Below, one piece after another: positions 12,963-25,308 of a stretch of DNA of 64,000 bases. The stretch comes from Trametes villosa (taxonomy: Eukaryota > Basidiomycota > Agaricomycetes > Polyporales > Polyporaceae): assembly GCA_002964805.2 (NCBI GenBank), contig PUDQ02000085.1, forward strand, positions 186,001 to 250,000. The letters are read 5' to 3'. The notes beneath the pieces were generated by a model. The model worked only from the letters and a program-made list of their open reading frames with translations, had not been told where the DNA came from and made no database searches. The translations under genes were made by a program, and so were the position numbers. Position 1 is the stretch's first letter. Each line of letters opens with the position of its first letter.

Positions 12963-14225
12963 ATGACGGACGAACATGCCTACGATGTCGAGTTGAAGTC
13001 CTCGTAAGTATAAGCCAAGGTGCCTATCTGCATCGCCTGACTCGACGCCGATATCCTCTGCTGCAGCTGACTCGTTGTTCTTGTCATGACATACAGGAAG
13101 ACCGTGCTGGTGGCGCGTCAGCTCACCAACGACACATCGATTTCGGCCGATCTCAGGGCGCTGCGTAGTTCGCGCTGCGCCCTGCTGTGCCTGGCCTCAG
13201 CTAGTCTTTGGGGAGCATTTTCTTCCGGCTGCGCACGGAGGGGCGCGCATACATTCACGCGAGAGAAATCCTCCGCTACTTCGAAAACCCTTCGCAAGAG
13301 ACTAAGTTCGCCGTCCGCCGTCTACCTCAATCACCTGTCAGCCCTGCTACACTGTACTTCCGCACGCTTTCCAGGCCTGGCGAATTTTTTCGAAGGCCCC
13401 CGGACAGTACTCGCGGCAGGAGACCATTCCTTTCTATGTCGACGAACGCTACGTATTCCCGATGGTGCAGGGCCAGCGAGGCCTCAAGTATTACCGCCGC
13501 CCCCTCCCTTCGAAGACAACGTGCTAACCGCCTGTTTTTGACGGTGTCGTGCAATGTCTCGAAATGATGTCAACATTGCCCTCTAGCGAGCCCATGTCTG
13601 TGATTTTTCAGGGATGATGCGACAATCCGTTGGCGTCGACATCGGAGGAGACGATCTAGGCGAAAATTTCACACCGACGGAGCTGAGCCTGAAGTGAGTT
13701 CCTCTTTTCCTGCTGGTCCGGAGCCCGGTAGGCTCATCCGCCGTATCATCTCACTCGTAGTTTTTACCTCTTACAATGTCAGTTCATCCGCCCTTGCGCC
13801 GCGGTTGCCGCATATGTTGTCATCGTACGTCCCGGAATACCGTGCCATGCAGCGCAACCATGTGCAGCAAGAAGTATTTTCTGCGCCTCCCCGCAAGTTC
13901 TTCCGCGTCGAAGCGTTTACCGCGCGTACCCCACGGGCAAGCAAACTTCTTGCTCCTGAGCGCCGTACCCCAGATCCGCGCGGCTTCCGATCGTCGTTGT
14001 CTGCTTTCTGACCTCCGCTTGTCAAGGACTGGTGGCGGATGCCCATTCGTCGAGGATGTAGCCACATGGACGAGAATTTTTACGGTGAGAATTCGTATGA
14101 TGCACGATACTGGCCGGCGCTGATGCTCTGACGCAGAGTTTCTACATAGGGAATGCACCCCTTGGAAACTCGATAGCGCCGTATCGATACTTCGTGCCGA
14201 CATGGACGGCGTTCCCACCGGCTAG
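12963..14225 (+). pseudogene. Decayed gene of unknown family (copy A, beside glucoamylase 1)
   Basis: Gene-like pieces without one open frame. An ATG at 12963 starts MTDEHAYDVELKSS, followed by a plausible intron. Around 13280-13510 one frame reads AYIHAREILRYFENPSQ and, after a likely 55-base intron ending ttccag, another reads GQYSRQETIPFYVDERYVFP. GVDIGGDDLGENFTPTELS follows near 13635. A final exon near 14045-14225 matches, base for base in long stretches, the minus strand of 34520-34780, where it stays open. Here an extra base after position ~14130 shifts the frame and gives an early stop. I do not recognise the family. The conserved splice signals say it was once a spliced gene. Confidence 0.5.
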
Positions 14226-14400
14226 GATTGTCTCACTCGTGCAGGAATCAGGTTTGTGTTTTCGCTGAGCCAATGTGTCTCGAACGCGCACATGACGTCG
14301 TGAGCTGTCGTCGCCCACGAACGCTCCTCGACGCGCAGAGAGCGAACATGGTGGCCTACACATCTTTTGACTTGTCATCGCATTAGGGTCGCTGGGCGCT

Positions 14401-15584
14401 GAAACGTTAATTCCAGACTATCTCGTGGAGCGACGTACAACACCTGCCACGGCTGGCGGCGATCTTACTCGCATGCATGCTTCATACGCAAGAGAAGGGA
14501 CATCTTTCGTCAAGATCCCCGTCAGGCCGCCATTGTCATACGGGTGACCTAGGAACCAACACTGCCCGTACGTCGGCGAGATGAGGCGACTCTGGCGACC
14601 TCAACGCAACCCCATGACCGAGGCGGACACTGCGCACCTTCGGCGCATCCTACGTGCGTCGGGCTCCGGGTGCGCTCGCGTGAGTTCCAACACTGAGAAG
14701 CACGCGGTGGCGGTAGGCGGGCGTGTTGCGGAAGCAGAGGTCAGGACGCAACGGCCCGCTAGAAGCATGCTGCGCAGTTCGACAGGGCCCTAAGCGGGGA
14801 GGCTGGTTGCTATCTTGCGCCATATTTGTCCCGCCAGGGCGCGGACGGCGGGCGATGGCCTAGATTGGTAGTCCGCCGCGAACTCAGGGCGCGCGCGCGA
14901 TCAGTTTGGATGCCGGCGGGCGAGAGAGCGGTACCGCCGGTTGCTGGGGGGCCCCACGGGGCACATGTGTTCCGCTCCTCCTTCCCCACGGTGCCGGCAC
15001 AGGGTGAGTACGATCAGACGGTGGCACATCTGATCAAAGCGCTAACGGCGGACTTCTGTGCGGTGTTCTTGTTCTCAAACCTCTGACGACATCCTCTACG
15101 AGCCTCCGCCCTACTCCTCGACGTAACCCGCCGTGCGGGCCCGACAACAGGCGCCTCCGGATTGGTCCCTGGCGCGCCGACCAGTGATGCGCTGCTTACG
15201 CTGATGCGCCGTCGCGCAACGCCGCTACGTCCGCACGACCGCACTTGCCAAGGAACTTCAAAGGGAGCGGGACGCACCAAAACGTTCATTGTGTCATGCT
15301 CTCTTGCCTCAGCAACATCAAGAACAACGGCGTTTTTACTCTCGATTACTCGAATCGGTCGAGTCGCTGCGCATCTTTCGGTCGACCCGCTCAACCAGGC
15401 AACCGCGCGCGCGCGCCGGCAGCAATCTCGAGATTTCATAGGGTGCCTTCGTGCTTCCATATGGCATATGCAACATGTCCGCCTGACCTCGCGAGCCGCA
15501 GTCCTTGCGCATCATACGCACCTGACTCCGTCATTGCAGCAACTGCAGGCCTCCTCTCGGTGGCTATCTGCTGTTCGCGAACGG
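14401..15584. other. Glucoamylase 1 upstream region, duplicated at 33.1-34.2 kb
   Basis: About 1.2 kb with no convincing ORF. Pieces near 14590-15010 and 15150-15580 are recognisably similar, in inverted orientation, to 33721-34190 and 33150-33560, which sit upstream of the second glucoamylase. The shared sequence is part of the inverted duplication. It probably includes the glucoamylase promoter. Confidence 0.55.
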
Positions 15585-15592
15585 TATAAATA
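15585..15592 (+). promoter_or_regulatory. TATA box of glucoamylase 1
   Basis: TATAAATA about 100 bases upstream of the ATG at 15688. The second glucoamylase has the related TATAAATG at the same distance (33139-33146, minus strand). Conservation in both copies supports a real promoter element. Confidence 0.6.
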
Positions 15593-15687
15593 GAGCGCAG
15601 GACGAGCCATGGTCCTGCAGCGTCCAGTTCGACGTCCTCCGCCCCGTCTCACTTTCACTCATCCTCGTCTTCGGACAACCGGGGACG

Positions 15688-17874
<2,187 letters not shown>

Positions 17875-18360
17875 GTCGCGGCGAAAACTCGGAGTCGAGC
17901 TCGGGGGATGTTGTAGGACATTATGTGCGCCCCGTGTGTCCCAGGAACGCCCTGATCTCGGATCCGAACCGATGTTGTATCGAGGGCGATCAAGCCTTGT
18001 ATAGTGATAGTGAATGTTGTCGTAGTCCATGTGATATGTGATATACCCGTTGTCCCACCCAGATGACCACTGGGTTCGGTCCGGCTATGTTTCCTACTTA
18101 CCCTTTCTGCAAGGTGATAGCTCGCGAAAAATGATGCGAATAGCTTGCGAGCTTTCCCCCGCGAGGATTGACGTCCGCCTCTCGCATATAACGTGGCCTT
18201 CAGCAGGACTATCGGATGGACCTCCGTGAAGAGGCTCCCCGTTTCTCGTGAGTACTAGTTTGATACTGCTTGGTGGCATCTTGAACGAAGGGCACTGAAC
18301 GTAGTCGGGCGAGCGAATCGGAGCTGTTTCTGTTCCGACCGAGTACGAAGCGGGGGTTGC
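17875..18360. other. Glucoamylase 1 3' flank, duplicated at 30.76-31.3 kb
   Basis: No gene. The first ~200 bases after the stop (for example aaaactcggagtcgagctc, then a block around 17940-18050) recur inverted at 31130-31310 beyond the second glucoamylase. Similarity weakens but is still visible to about 18350. Confidence 0.6.
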
Positions 18361-18650
18361 AGCGGATGTCAGTCCCTCCAGCCTCCTACGGAATCAAGCA
18401 TGAGTACTAGGTCCGGGGACATCGTCTCCTCACTTACCCTCCCTAAGAGGTCCCCTCAACGTCGTCTCAAGACTTGCCGTCTGCGTGCACACCGACTGGC
18501 GGCGGGGAGCTTCAAGAGGTCACCGTACCGTTTCGCGAGTCTACCGACTCGAAAGAGGATGATCGCTTCAAGACCTGGGTTGTGGATCCGAGAGGCGACG
18601 ACAAGGTGAGTGGTTCCTTTCCCGAGGGAGGGATGTTTGTCCTGGCGCAT
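18361..18650 (+). repeat. Dispersed repeat, copy A
   Basis: About 290 bases starting agcggatgtcagtccctcc and ending near tgtcctggcgcat. The same ends and much of the middle occur inverted as copy B (30171-30760) and partly as copy C (35161-35300). Copy A has one internal unit where copy B has three. No coding capacity or terminal inverted repeats were noticed. It could be a non-autonomous element or part of an unknown gene family. Confidence 0.55.
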
Positions 18651-19080
18651 GTTCTCTGAGTGATGGGGTTCCGTGTTCTCCTCTGCCATAGCGGCTATAT
18701 ACCTAGCACACGTTGTGAGCTTCAAGTTACAGCCATGGGCGTCGAAGTGAAAACCTTGCCTTTATAAGTGGCTTGCCAGACCGAGGTGTTGTACTGGTGG
18801 CGCCGACGCCGCTGACCCCCTCCCCCTCGAACTCTGCCAGCGCGGATACATCTGTTGCGTCAGATGAATGTCTGGTAAGTAGGAGCGCACATGAGAAATT
18901 TTGAGAGCTTGATCTTGCCCGCGGGGCTTAGTTCGTCGGTAAGGCAGTGGGTCCCTGATAGCGTCGACAGCATTATAGCATACAGTCCGAGCCAGCCTCT
19001 AAGCGTATAGATACAAGAACGAGAGTCTAATGTCAAAGCAACGTCAAGGTCTAAAGAGCGGTCTAGTGTCTAGCGTACGT
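18651..19080. other. Intergenic, no gene seen
   Basis: Nothing supported between repeat copy A and the malic enzyme 3' end. A weak tRNA-like string near 18915-18960 was examined and rejected. Confidence 0.4.
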
Positions 19081-21140
19081 CTAGTGCGCACGGCCCTCGC
19101 CGTGCGCGGGGTCGTAGATGAAGTCCGGGTACTCGGGGATCCACTGCTTCTCCGCGATGCGGTCCCGCACCTCCTCGCGGTCCCAGTCGACGCCCGCGCT
19201 GCCCTCCGCGATCGCCTGCTCCGCGACGGCGACGGCGACCTCCGTGTTCACCTCGCGCGCGTCCGCAAAGTCCGGCAGGAGCGCGTTGTCCGGGTCCTTG
19301 AGCGCGGGCGAGAGCGACGCGAGCCGCCGTGCGCCCGCGATGATCATCGTGTCCGAGAGCGTGCGCGCCTGCGTGACCATCGCGCCGTAGCCCAGCCCGG
19401 GGTAGATCAGCGCGTCTGCACCCGTCGGTCCGTCAGCGTCTGTATAAGTAGATAAAGGGAAAGAGAAGACGCACTGTTGCACTCCGCGATGGGGTAGTCG
19501 CGCCCGTTCGGCATCTTGCACGGCGGGAACGGGCTGCCGGACGCCATGAGCGCGCGCCCCTCCGTCCACTCGTTCGCGAGGCGCGGCTCGACCTCGACGA
19601 GCCGGCTCGGGTTCGAGAGCGGGAAGATGATCGGGCGCTCGACGCCCTTCGCCATCTCGCGCACGACGTCCTCCGTGAACGCGCCCGCGTGCGTGCTGCA
19701 CCCGATGAGCGCCGTCGGCTTCACCTTCTTCACGACCTCGAGCAGCGAGACCTCGCCGCTGCCGTTCGTGGGCACGTCCGCCCACTCCGCGTCGGGGCGC
19801 ACGAACTCGCGCAGCGACTCGCGAATCCGCGACGGCCCGAGCGACTCCTTGACGAGCCCGTAACGGTCGAGGAGGAAGAAGCGGGAGTTCGCCTCTTCGC
19901 GCGAGAGGCGGTCGATGGACATGATGCCGTCGCGGAGCTGCTTGGTGATGCCGAGCCCTGCGGTGCCGGCGCCGTAGACGACGAAGCGCTGCTCGGAGAG
20001 CTTGCTCTTCGTGACGCCGACCGCAGACATCATCGCTGCGAGGGTGACTGCGCCGGTGCCCTGCCTATATGCGCATTGTATGAGCATGGATTATCGAAGG
20101 TACTTCGGTAAACATACACGTCGTCGTTGAACACTGAGTGCCTGTTGCGGTAGTGGTCCAACAGACGCTGCGCGTTCCCGACACCAAAGTCTTCGAAGTG
20201 GACCAGACTATGGGGGTAGTGTTTCTGCACTAGAGAGATGAAGCGGTCCACAAATCTGTCGTAGGCCTTCCCTCGTATACGTCTACTTGGCCAGCCCTGT
20301 TGACATTTCAGTGAAATCCAGTGATAAGATAAGGGGCATGTAGGAGATACGTACAACGTAGAGGCTATCGTGCAGAAGCTCTTGGTTGTCTGTTCCGACA
20401 TCTAACACTACTGGTACCGTTTTCGATGGGTCCATACCGCCCAGGAGCCTGACGAACAGTGAGACGAGCAGTCGGACAGCCCAGAGGTTCGTACATACGT
20501 GTAGATGGCAGATTTTGCTGTTGCAATCCCGATTCCCTGCAGGCGCATATCTTCAATCCCCCCGCTCAACATGCGCCAATGCTATACGCACCCCGACACC
20601 TTGGTCACCAATACCAAGAATGGCCTCCGAATCCGTGATCACGAAGAGCTGGATGTCGCGTCCTTTCGTGAACTCTAGGAAGTCCTCCTCCATGGCATCT
20701 TGTTCGGGGAATGACAGGTACAAGCCTTCGCTTCGGCGGAATAAATGTGAGTAGTTGGCGATAGCTTCGCCCTGTAAACACGTCAGTAACGCGCATATAT
20801 CCAGCTTATCATCGTTGCGCACCTGCGTAGGGGTATAGATGATCGGAATGAGCTCCTTGACGTGCCTGCTAAGGAGTCCGTAGTAAAGAGTCCAGTTCTG
20901 GTCTTTTAGACTCTGCATGAACGTGTTTTTGCGGATGGGGGTCTCGCGCGTGCTGAGCTGGTCGTACGCCCGCGCGCATTGCTCCTCCAGGGTGTTAACG
21001 CGGTAGGGCAGGTGGCCCGTAACGCCGAAGGCCTTCCGCTCGGAGTGGGTGAAGGCGGTGCCTTTGTTGAAGCGGGGGTGAGTGAGGATGCTGTCACCGC
21101 GGAGCGCGACGCGCAGGACGCGGTTTGTCGCGGTCGCCAT
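19081..21140 (-). CDS. Malic enzyme
   Basis: Oxidative decarboxylation of malate to pyruvate, supplying reduced pyridine nucleotide (NADPH for lipid synthesis in many fungi). Seven exons on the minus strand: 21140-20823, 20771-20592, 20536-20499, 20448-20355, 20296-20118, 20064-19475, 19415-19081, giving 577 residues. Family features: IIYTPTQGEAIANYSHLF, GDQGVGGIGIATAKSAIYT, VVLDVGTDNQELL, HFEDFG, the signature FNDDVQGTGAVTLA, and the nucleotide fold VVYGAGTAGLGI, with a C-terminal ECNNALIYPGLGYGAMV. Cofactor preference (NAD or NADP) cannot be decided by eye. The N-terminus MATATNRVLRVALRGDS is basic and could be a weak mitochondrial presequence, otherwise cytosolic. Exon 3 is only 38 bases. 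Divergent from the LysM gene at 21456. Confidence 0.95.
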
Positions 21141-21455
21141 GCGGGACGTCGAGGGAGACGGTGAGGAGAGGGTAGAGGACGATGAGCAGCATCGCGCGGA
21201 CAGCCCAGGGTATTTATGGATCAGCGGGGACGGAGATGATGACGTTGGGCGGTCCAGCTGCGTGCTCGATCGAGAATAGAGTCCAGTCGAGGCACGGACA
21301 AAACGTGGCGGACTGGTCCCTGCGAGCTGCCCGCGCGCGTGCGCTGCGCTGCCGCCGTGGATCTCGGCCGTGCCGGCGCAGTGCTAGGCTCCCACAGACG
21401 CCTCCGAGCCCTCGCATAGCTTTCTTGCTTCACGACCACCACCAGCTCTGTCCAT
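21141..21455. promoter_or_regulatory. Divergent promoter region (malic enzyme / LysM protein)
   Basis: 315 bases between two opposed ATGs. No distinct motif recognised. Confidence 0.45.
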
Positions 21456-22238
21456 ATGGGTCGCTGGACGCAATATGATGAGGTGCGTACCCGCCGCGGC
21501 CAGCCTCGCTGTATGCGCCCTTATAGCTCATCCTGCGGACAGGACTCTTACCGCCTGCCCGAGGGCATGAAACGGGTCGGCTACGACTCGGACACGGGCA
21601 GGTACCAGTTCCGCGATCAGGCAGGAGCGCTGTGGGAGGGCCCGCAGGGGGCAGAGTTTGGGGAGATGAGACGAGGTGCGTCCAGAACGCCGACGGTCGT
21701 GCCGCCCAAGCGTCGAAACATTGCTCATGCCATGCTGCCCGCTTGCAGTCGGTAGCGCGCCAGCGCCAGTCGTCGACGATCATGCGCAGGATGAGGATGA
21801 AGAGGCCGAGATTGGTGTCCCCGCTACTCGCTCCGACGGCTACGCGCCGCTCGCTGCAGATCCGGTATGTCTACTGCCACCCTCTGCACAGCGCGCCAGT
21901 CATTCACAGAGCGCACCCGCGGTCAGGATGGATGGCACTACCCCCGGCACACGTCGCGCACCGACAGTGCGTACCGCATGATCCTCCCCTTCTTCCTCAT
22001 TATCGCTGCCGTCCTCTTGCTTGTCTTCCGTCTGGTTCACTCCTCCACCCCGCCCGAGCCTCTGCACTGTTCCGGTGTGAACCAGGCCTACACCGTCGCC
22101 CGCGGGGACACCTGCTGGGCACTTTCCCAGACCAGAGGATGCACAGTACAAGATATTCTCGACGTCAACCAGGGCCTGAGCTGCGAAGCTCTGCGCCCCG
22201 GTCAAGCCATCTGTCTCCCGCCACCCCACAGCACTTAG
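21456..22238 (+). CDS. Membrane-anchored LysM (CBM50) protein
   Basis: Four exons: 21456-21482, 21543-21675, 21749-21864, 21912-22238, giving 200 residues. The N-terminal part MGRWTQYDEDSYRLPEGMKR continues with GYDSDTGRYQFRD and a charged linker. A single membrane helix (MILPFFLIIAAVLLLVFRLV) is followed by one LysM domain (YTVARGDTCWALSQTRGC, then CEALRPGQAICLP). LysM domains bind N-acetylglucosamine polymers. The topology suggests a type II protein with the LysM outside the cytosol or in the secretory lumen. The last acceptor must be the AG at 21910-21911 rather than 21908-21909 to keep frame. Role unknown; similar LysM membrane proteins are common in basidiomycetes. Confidence 0.85.
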
Positions 22239-22683
22239 TCATCACGCTCGCCGTTAAGTGACCGAGCGTTGCTATGGACTTTCCCGGATTTCCTTGGATT
22301 ACATTGTACCATACCGCATTTCTTGATTGTATAACACCTAATCCTGTTCACGGTCCTCGTATTCTGCACTTGGTCGTGTGCGCGGTGGGTGGTTTGGTGA
22401 CCACTTCGACTTACTCGCCCAGGAAGCAAGGGTACGGGGTACGGTTACTTGAGCTGATGCCTAAACCCTCTGTTTTGCGAGCACAGGCCACAAGCATCGC
22501 ATTTCCCGTGTCACGGGGAGTGCTAGCCATGCTGTGCACTGACGAGTAGAGGTTCAGTACAGTTGATCAGGGTCCTATTGCGGAACCGCACGCCGAGTCA
22601 CTACAATGAGTTTAAGATAGTGAGTGCAAGTCGTCTCCGCGGATCTCCTTACTACCTCTTCACCACCAGGTCTCGTGCCCGCA
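22239..22683. other. Intergenic, no gene seen
   Basis: Promoter and leader of the RNA-repair gene. The frame of that gene stays open back to 22624 without another ATG. Confidence 0.4.
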
Positions 22684-25308
22684 ATGTCGCTTGCATGGCA
22701 CCGCGGATATCTCGCACTCGTAGGCCCGCGCGTGGACGCCATAGCCAGAGCCGCGATCTCCGCCTTCGCGAACATGCCCTTCGCACAGCACGCTGCGCTG
22801 CTCTGCGACCCCTCCTCCTCCTTCCACATCACCGTGCTCACCAAGGATGAGCTCCGGGACGCATCCGTCCAGGCCGCTCTACCCCCACTCGCCTCCGTCG
22901 ACACCCGGCACCTGCACTTCGTCGGGATCGGCGGCAGCCCCAAGGCCGGCGCCTTCTTTGTCGCAGTCGTCTGGCCCGCAGGGCAGGTCCTGCGGAACCG
23001 CGCAGGAGTGGGCCCAAAGCAATTCCACATCACCATATCCGTGCGGGACGACCATACCATCGACAAGGGCTTCGACGCCGTCCTGCCCGGGAACTACCTC
23101 GCGGACTTTGCGCCAGACGACCCCGAGTTCCTGGACCACCTCGCGTTCTCGTTCTACATGGAGGGCCGGCATGGCCGGGCGCGCAGCGTCGCGGCGCGGC
23201 TGTGCGTGGTGGCTCCCGGCTCGGAACGTGGCTTTCTACGGCTGGCGGACGCGGCGCTGAAGGAGGACGAGCATAAGCAGGCGATGCTTGCGTACGCGTG
23301 TGCTTATGAGCGCTGTGCCGACTCTCGCGTGCGCGAGTACTGCCTGAAGAGGCTGGAGGAGTGCGCGCAACACACCGAGTGGGGCTGTGTCTTCACCGAC
23401 GCAGAACGCGGCCAGGTCCAGGAAGACCTCCCGCGCCAGCTGTTAGAACCGTGGTCTGCCTCACTCCGCGACGAGTTAAGCCGCCAGACATTGGCAGAGG
23501 CGCCGTCATTGTGTATACCCCCACGGGAGCCCATGTCCATCCCACCTCGTGCGCCCATAGGCCGCCACACCGAGTTCCCACGTCTGCCGCGTTTCTTCAG
23601 ATGGCTCGTCCCGTTCTACCTCGCCCTTATGTCCACCCCCCGCGACGCGGCAGACATCGACATCCTCGCCTCGCCCCACCTCGGCATCCGGCACGTCCTC
23701 ACCCTCACAGAAGAGACGCCCCTCCCCCGCTCCTGGTTCGCCGGCAAGCGCATCCGCAACACGTTCCTCCCCGTCCCGAACTACATGCCCCCGACGATCG
23801 AGCAGGTCGACCTCGTCCTCCGTCTGCTCGCGGACGAGCACAACACCCCGCTGCTCATCCACTGCGGTGGCGGGAAGGGGCGCGCGGGCACCGTCGCGGC
23901 GTGCTACCTCGTCGCGTACGGGTTCGCCCGCCCGGATCCCGCGCGCACCGAGCCCGCTATGTCTGCGGGGGAGGCCATTGCTGCCTTGCGCGCGCTCCGC
24001 CCGGGGAGCATCGAGACCCAACAGCAAGAGGCGTTCGTGGCGCGGTACTGCAGCGCGCTCTGGAAACGCCGCGCGATCCTGCCCGAGCTTGTTCCCGAGC
24101 CCGCGCCCTGCCCGTTGGAGGTGGAGGGTTCGCTGCCTGGAGACGCGGACCTGTTCCTCCTGGTCGGCCTCCCGGGCTCGGGGAAGTCGACGTTCGCGCG
24201 CATGCTGATGGTGCGCGACCCCCGCCGGTGGACGTACATCTCGCAGGACGACGCGGGGAGCCGTAGTGCGTGCGAGACCGCCATTGGGAACGTGCGCAGC
24301 GGCGCGCGTGTGCTGCTCGACCTGTGCAACGTCTCGCGGGACGGGCGCAAGGCGTGGCTCGAGCTTGCAGGGCACTGGGCTGCGGCGCCGGTGTGCGTCT
24401 GGTTCGACTACGAGCGGGATCTGTGCACCTCGAGAGCGCAGAACCGTGCCGGGCATCCGACGCTCCCCCCAGGCAACAGGGTGCGCAACGCGATGGAGCA
24501 GATGCACGGCGCATTCGCTAAGCCTATGCTCGAAGAGGGTTTCAAGGCGATTGCGGTCATCCGGTCGTTCGCCGCCGCAGAGGAGCTGGTGTCCCGACTC
24601 TCACCCCCAGTCGGACTGCTCAAGTTCCCGCGCACGCCTCACCTCCTCGACCTCGGCTCCGCCACGGACGACGACCTCATCGCGCCCGCCCTGCCCGCCG
24701 CGCTCGACGCGCACGTCGTGATCACCGAGAAAGTCGACGGCGCGAACCTCGGCCTCTCGCTCTCCGCCGACCGCGCACGCATCCTCGTGCAGAACCGCTC
24801 GCACTACGTGAACCCCGCGTCGCACGCGCAGTTCCGGCGGCTCGGCGCGTGGGTCGAGCGGCACGACGCGGGCCTCCGCGCGCTGCTCGGGCGCGACGCG
24901 CTCTTCGCGCAGCGGTACGTGCTGTATGGGGAGTGGCTCGCCGCGACGCACTCGATTGCGTATAGTCGGCTGCCGGACTGGTTCCTCGCGTTCGATTTAT
25001 ATGACCGGAGTACGGGAAGGTGGGCGGGGAGGCGCGTGCTGGAGACGCTCCTGGCGGAGACGGAGATTCGGCTGGCGCCGGTCGTGCATGAGGGCGGGAT
25101 GCCTGGCGAGGACGAGCTGCGGGAGATGGTGCAGATGCCGTCGCAGTTCTACGATGGGCCGGTGGAGGGGGTGTATGTGAAGGTGGAGAGGAATGGGGAG
25201 GTCGTCTCACGGGGGAAGGTCGTGCGAGCGGACTTCATCGCTGGGAACGAGCACTGGACCAAGGCCCCTCTCCGGACGAACACTCTGCAAGTTGAAGTAA
25301 CGACTTAA
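22684..25308 (+). CDS. Four-domain RNA end-repair and ligase protein (2H-CPDase, CX5R phosphatase, kinase, RNA ligase)
   Basis: Intronless, 874 residues from the first in-frame ATG (22684). Domains in order: a 2H phosphoesterase with two H-x-T motifs (FHITVLTK, His48; FHITISVRD, His115), expected to open 2',3'-cyclic phosphates; a helical region about 165-300 of unknown fold; a cysteine-phosphatase domain about 300-460 with HCGGGKGRAGT (Cys394, Arg400); a P-loop polynucleotide-kinase-like domain about 488-640 (GLPGSGKST at 495-503, QDDAGSRSACE at 521-531, DLCNVSRDGR); and a nucleotidyltransferase RNA ligase about 650-874 with motif I EKVDGANLG (Lys683), WFLAFDLYD, a motif-IV-like VEGVYVKVE and a C-terminal RGKVVRADF. 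Canonical Trl1 has the order ligase-kinase-CPDase and no phosphatase. The activities are inferred from motifs; substrate unknown. The single long exon contrasts with its intron-rich neighbours. Confidence 0.85.
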   Translation: MSLAWHRGYLALVGPRVDAIARAAISAFANMPFAQHAALLCDPSSSFHITVLTKDELRDASVQAALPPLASVDTRHLHFVGIGGSPKAGAFFVAVVWPAGQVLRNRAGVGPKQFHITISVRDDHTIDKGFDAVLPGNYLADFAPDDPEFLDHLAFSFYMEGRHGRARSVAARLCVVAPGSERGFLRLADAALKEDEHKQAMLAYACAYERCADSRVREYCLKRLEECAQHTEWGCVFTDAERGQVQEDLPRQLLEPWSASLRDELSRQTLAEAPSLCIPPREPMSIPPRAPIGRHTEFPRLPRFFRWLVPFYLALMSTPRDAADIDILASPHLGIRHVLTLTEETPLPRSWFAGKRIRNTFLPVPNYMPPTIEQVDLVLRLLADEHNTPLLIHCGGGKGRAGTVAACYLVAYGFARPDPARTEPAMSAGEAIAALRALRPGSIETQQQEAFVARYCSALWKRRAILPELVPEPAPCPLEVEGSLPGDADLFLLVGLPGSGKSTFARMLMVRDPRRWTYISQDDAGSRSACETAIGNVRSGARVLLDLCNVSRDGRKAWLELAGHWAAAPVCVWFDYERDLCTSRAQNRAGHPTLPPGNRVRNAMEQMHGAFAKPMLEEGFKAIAVIRSFAAAEELVSRLSPPVGLLKFPRTPHLLDLGSATDDDLIAPALPAALDAHVVITEKVDGANLGLSLSADRARILVQNRSHYVNPASHAQFRRLGAWVERHDAGLRALLGRDALFAQRYVLYGEWLAATHSIAYSRLPDWFLAFDLYDRSTGRWAGRRVLETLLAETEIRLAPVVHEGGMPGEDELREMVQMPSQFYDGPVEGVYVKVERNGEVVSRGKVVRADFIAGNEHWTKAPLRTNTLQVEVTT

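Noticed and set aside
15014..15460. Minus-strand 148-codon frame upstream of glucoamylase 1
   Set aside because: Not kept open in the inverted copy at 33.1-33.6 kb, so not under coding constraint.
18361..18650. Repeat copies A-C as a transposon with a transposase
   Set aside because: No transposase or reverse transcriptase motif, terminal inverted repeat or target-site duplication was seen.
18911..18965. tRNA-like string (gcggggcttagttcgtcggtaaggcag...)
   Set aside because: An A-box-like stretch only; no B box (GTTCGANNC) at the right distance and no acceptor-stem pairing by eye.
22604..22683. Upstream start for the RNA-repair gene (ATG near 22605 or GTG at 22624)
   Set aside because: The upstream ATG frame stops after four codons; no splice join keeps frame. 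The ATG at 22684 is the first usable one.
23506..24507. Minus-strand frame of 333 codons inside the RNA-repair gene
   Set aside because: Antisense shadow of a GC-rich exon; the sense strand carries conserved motifs.
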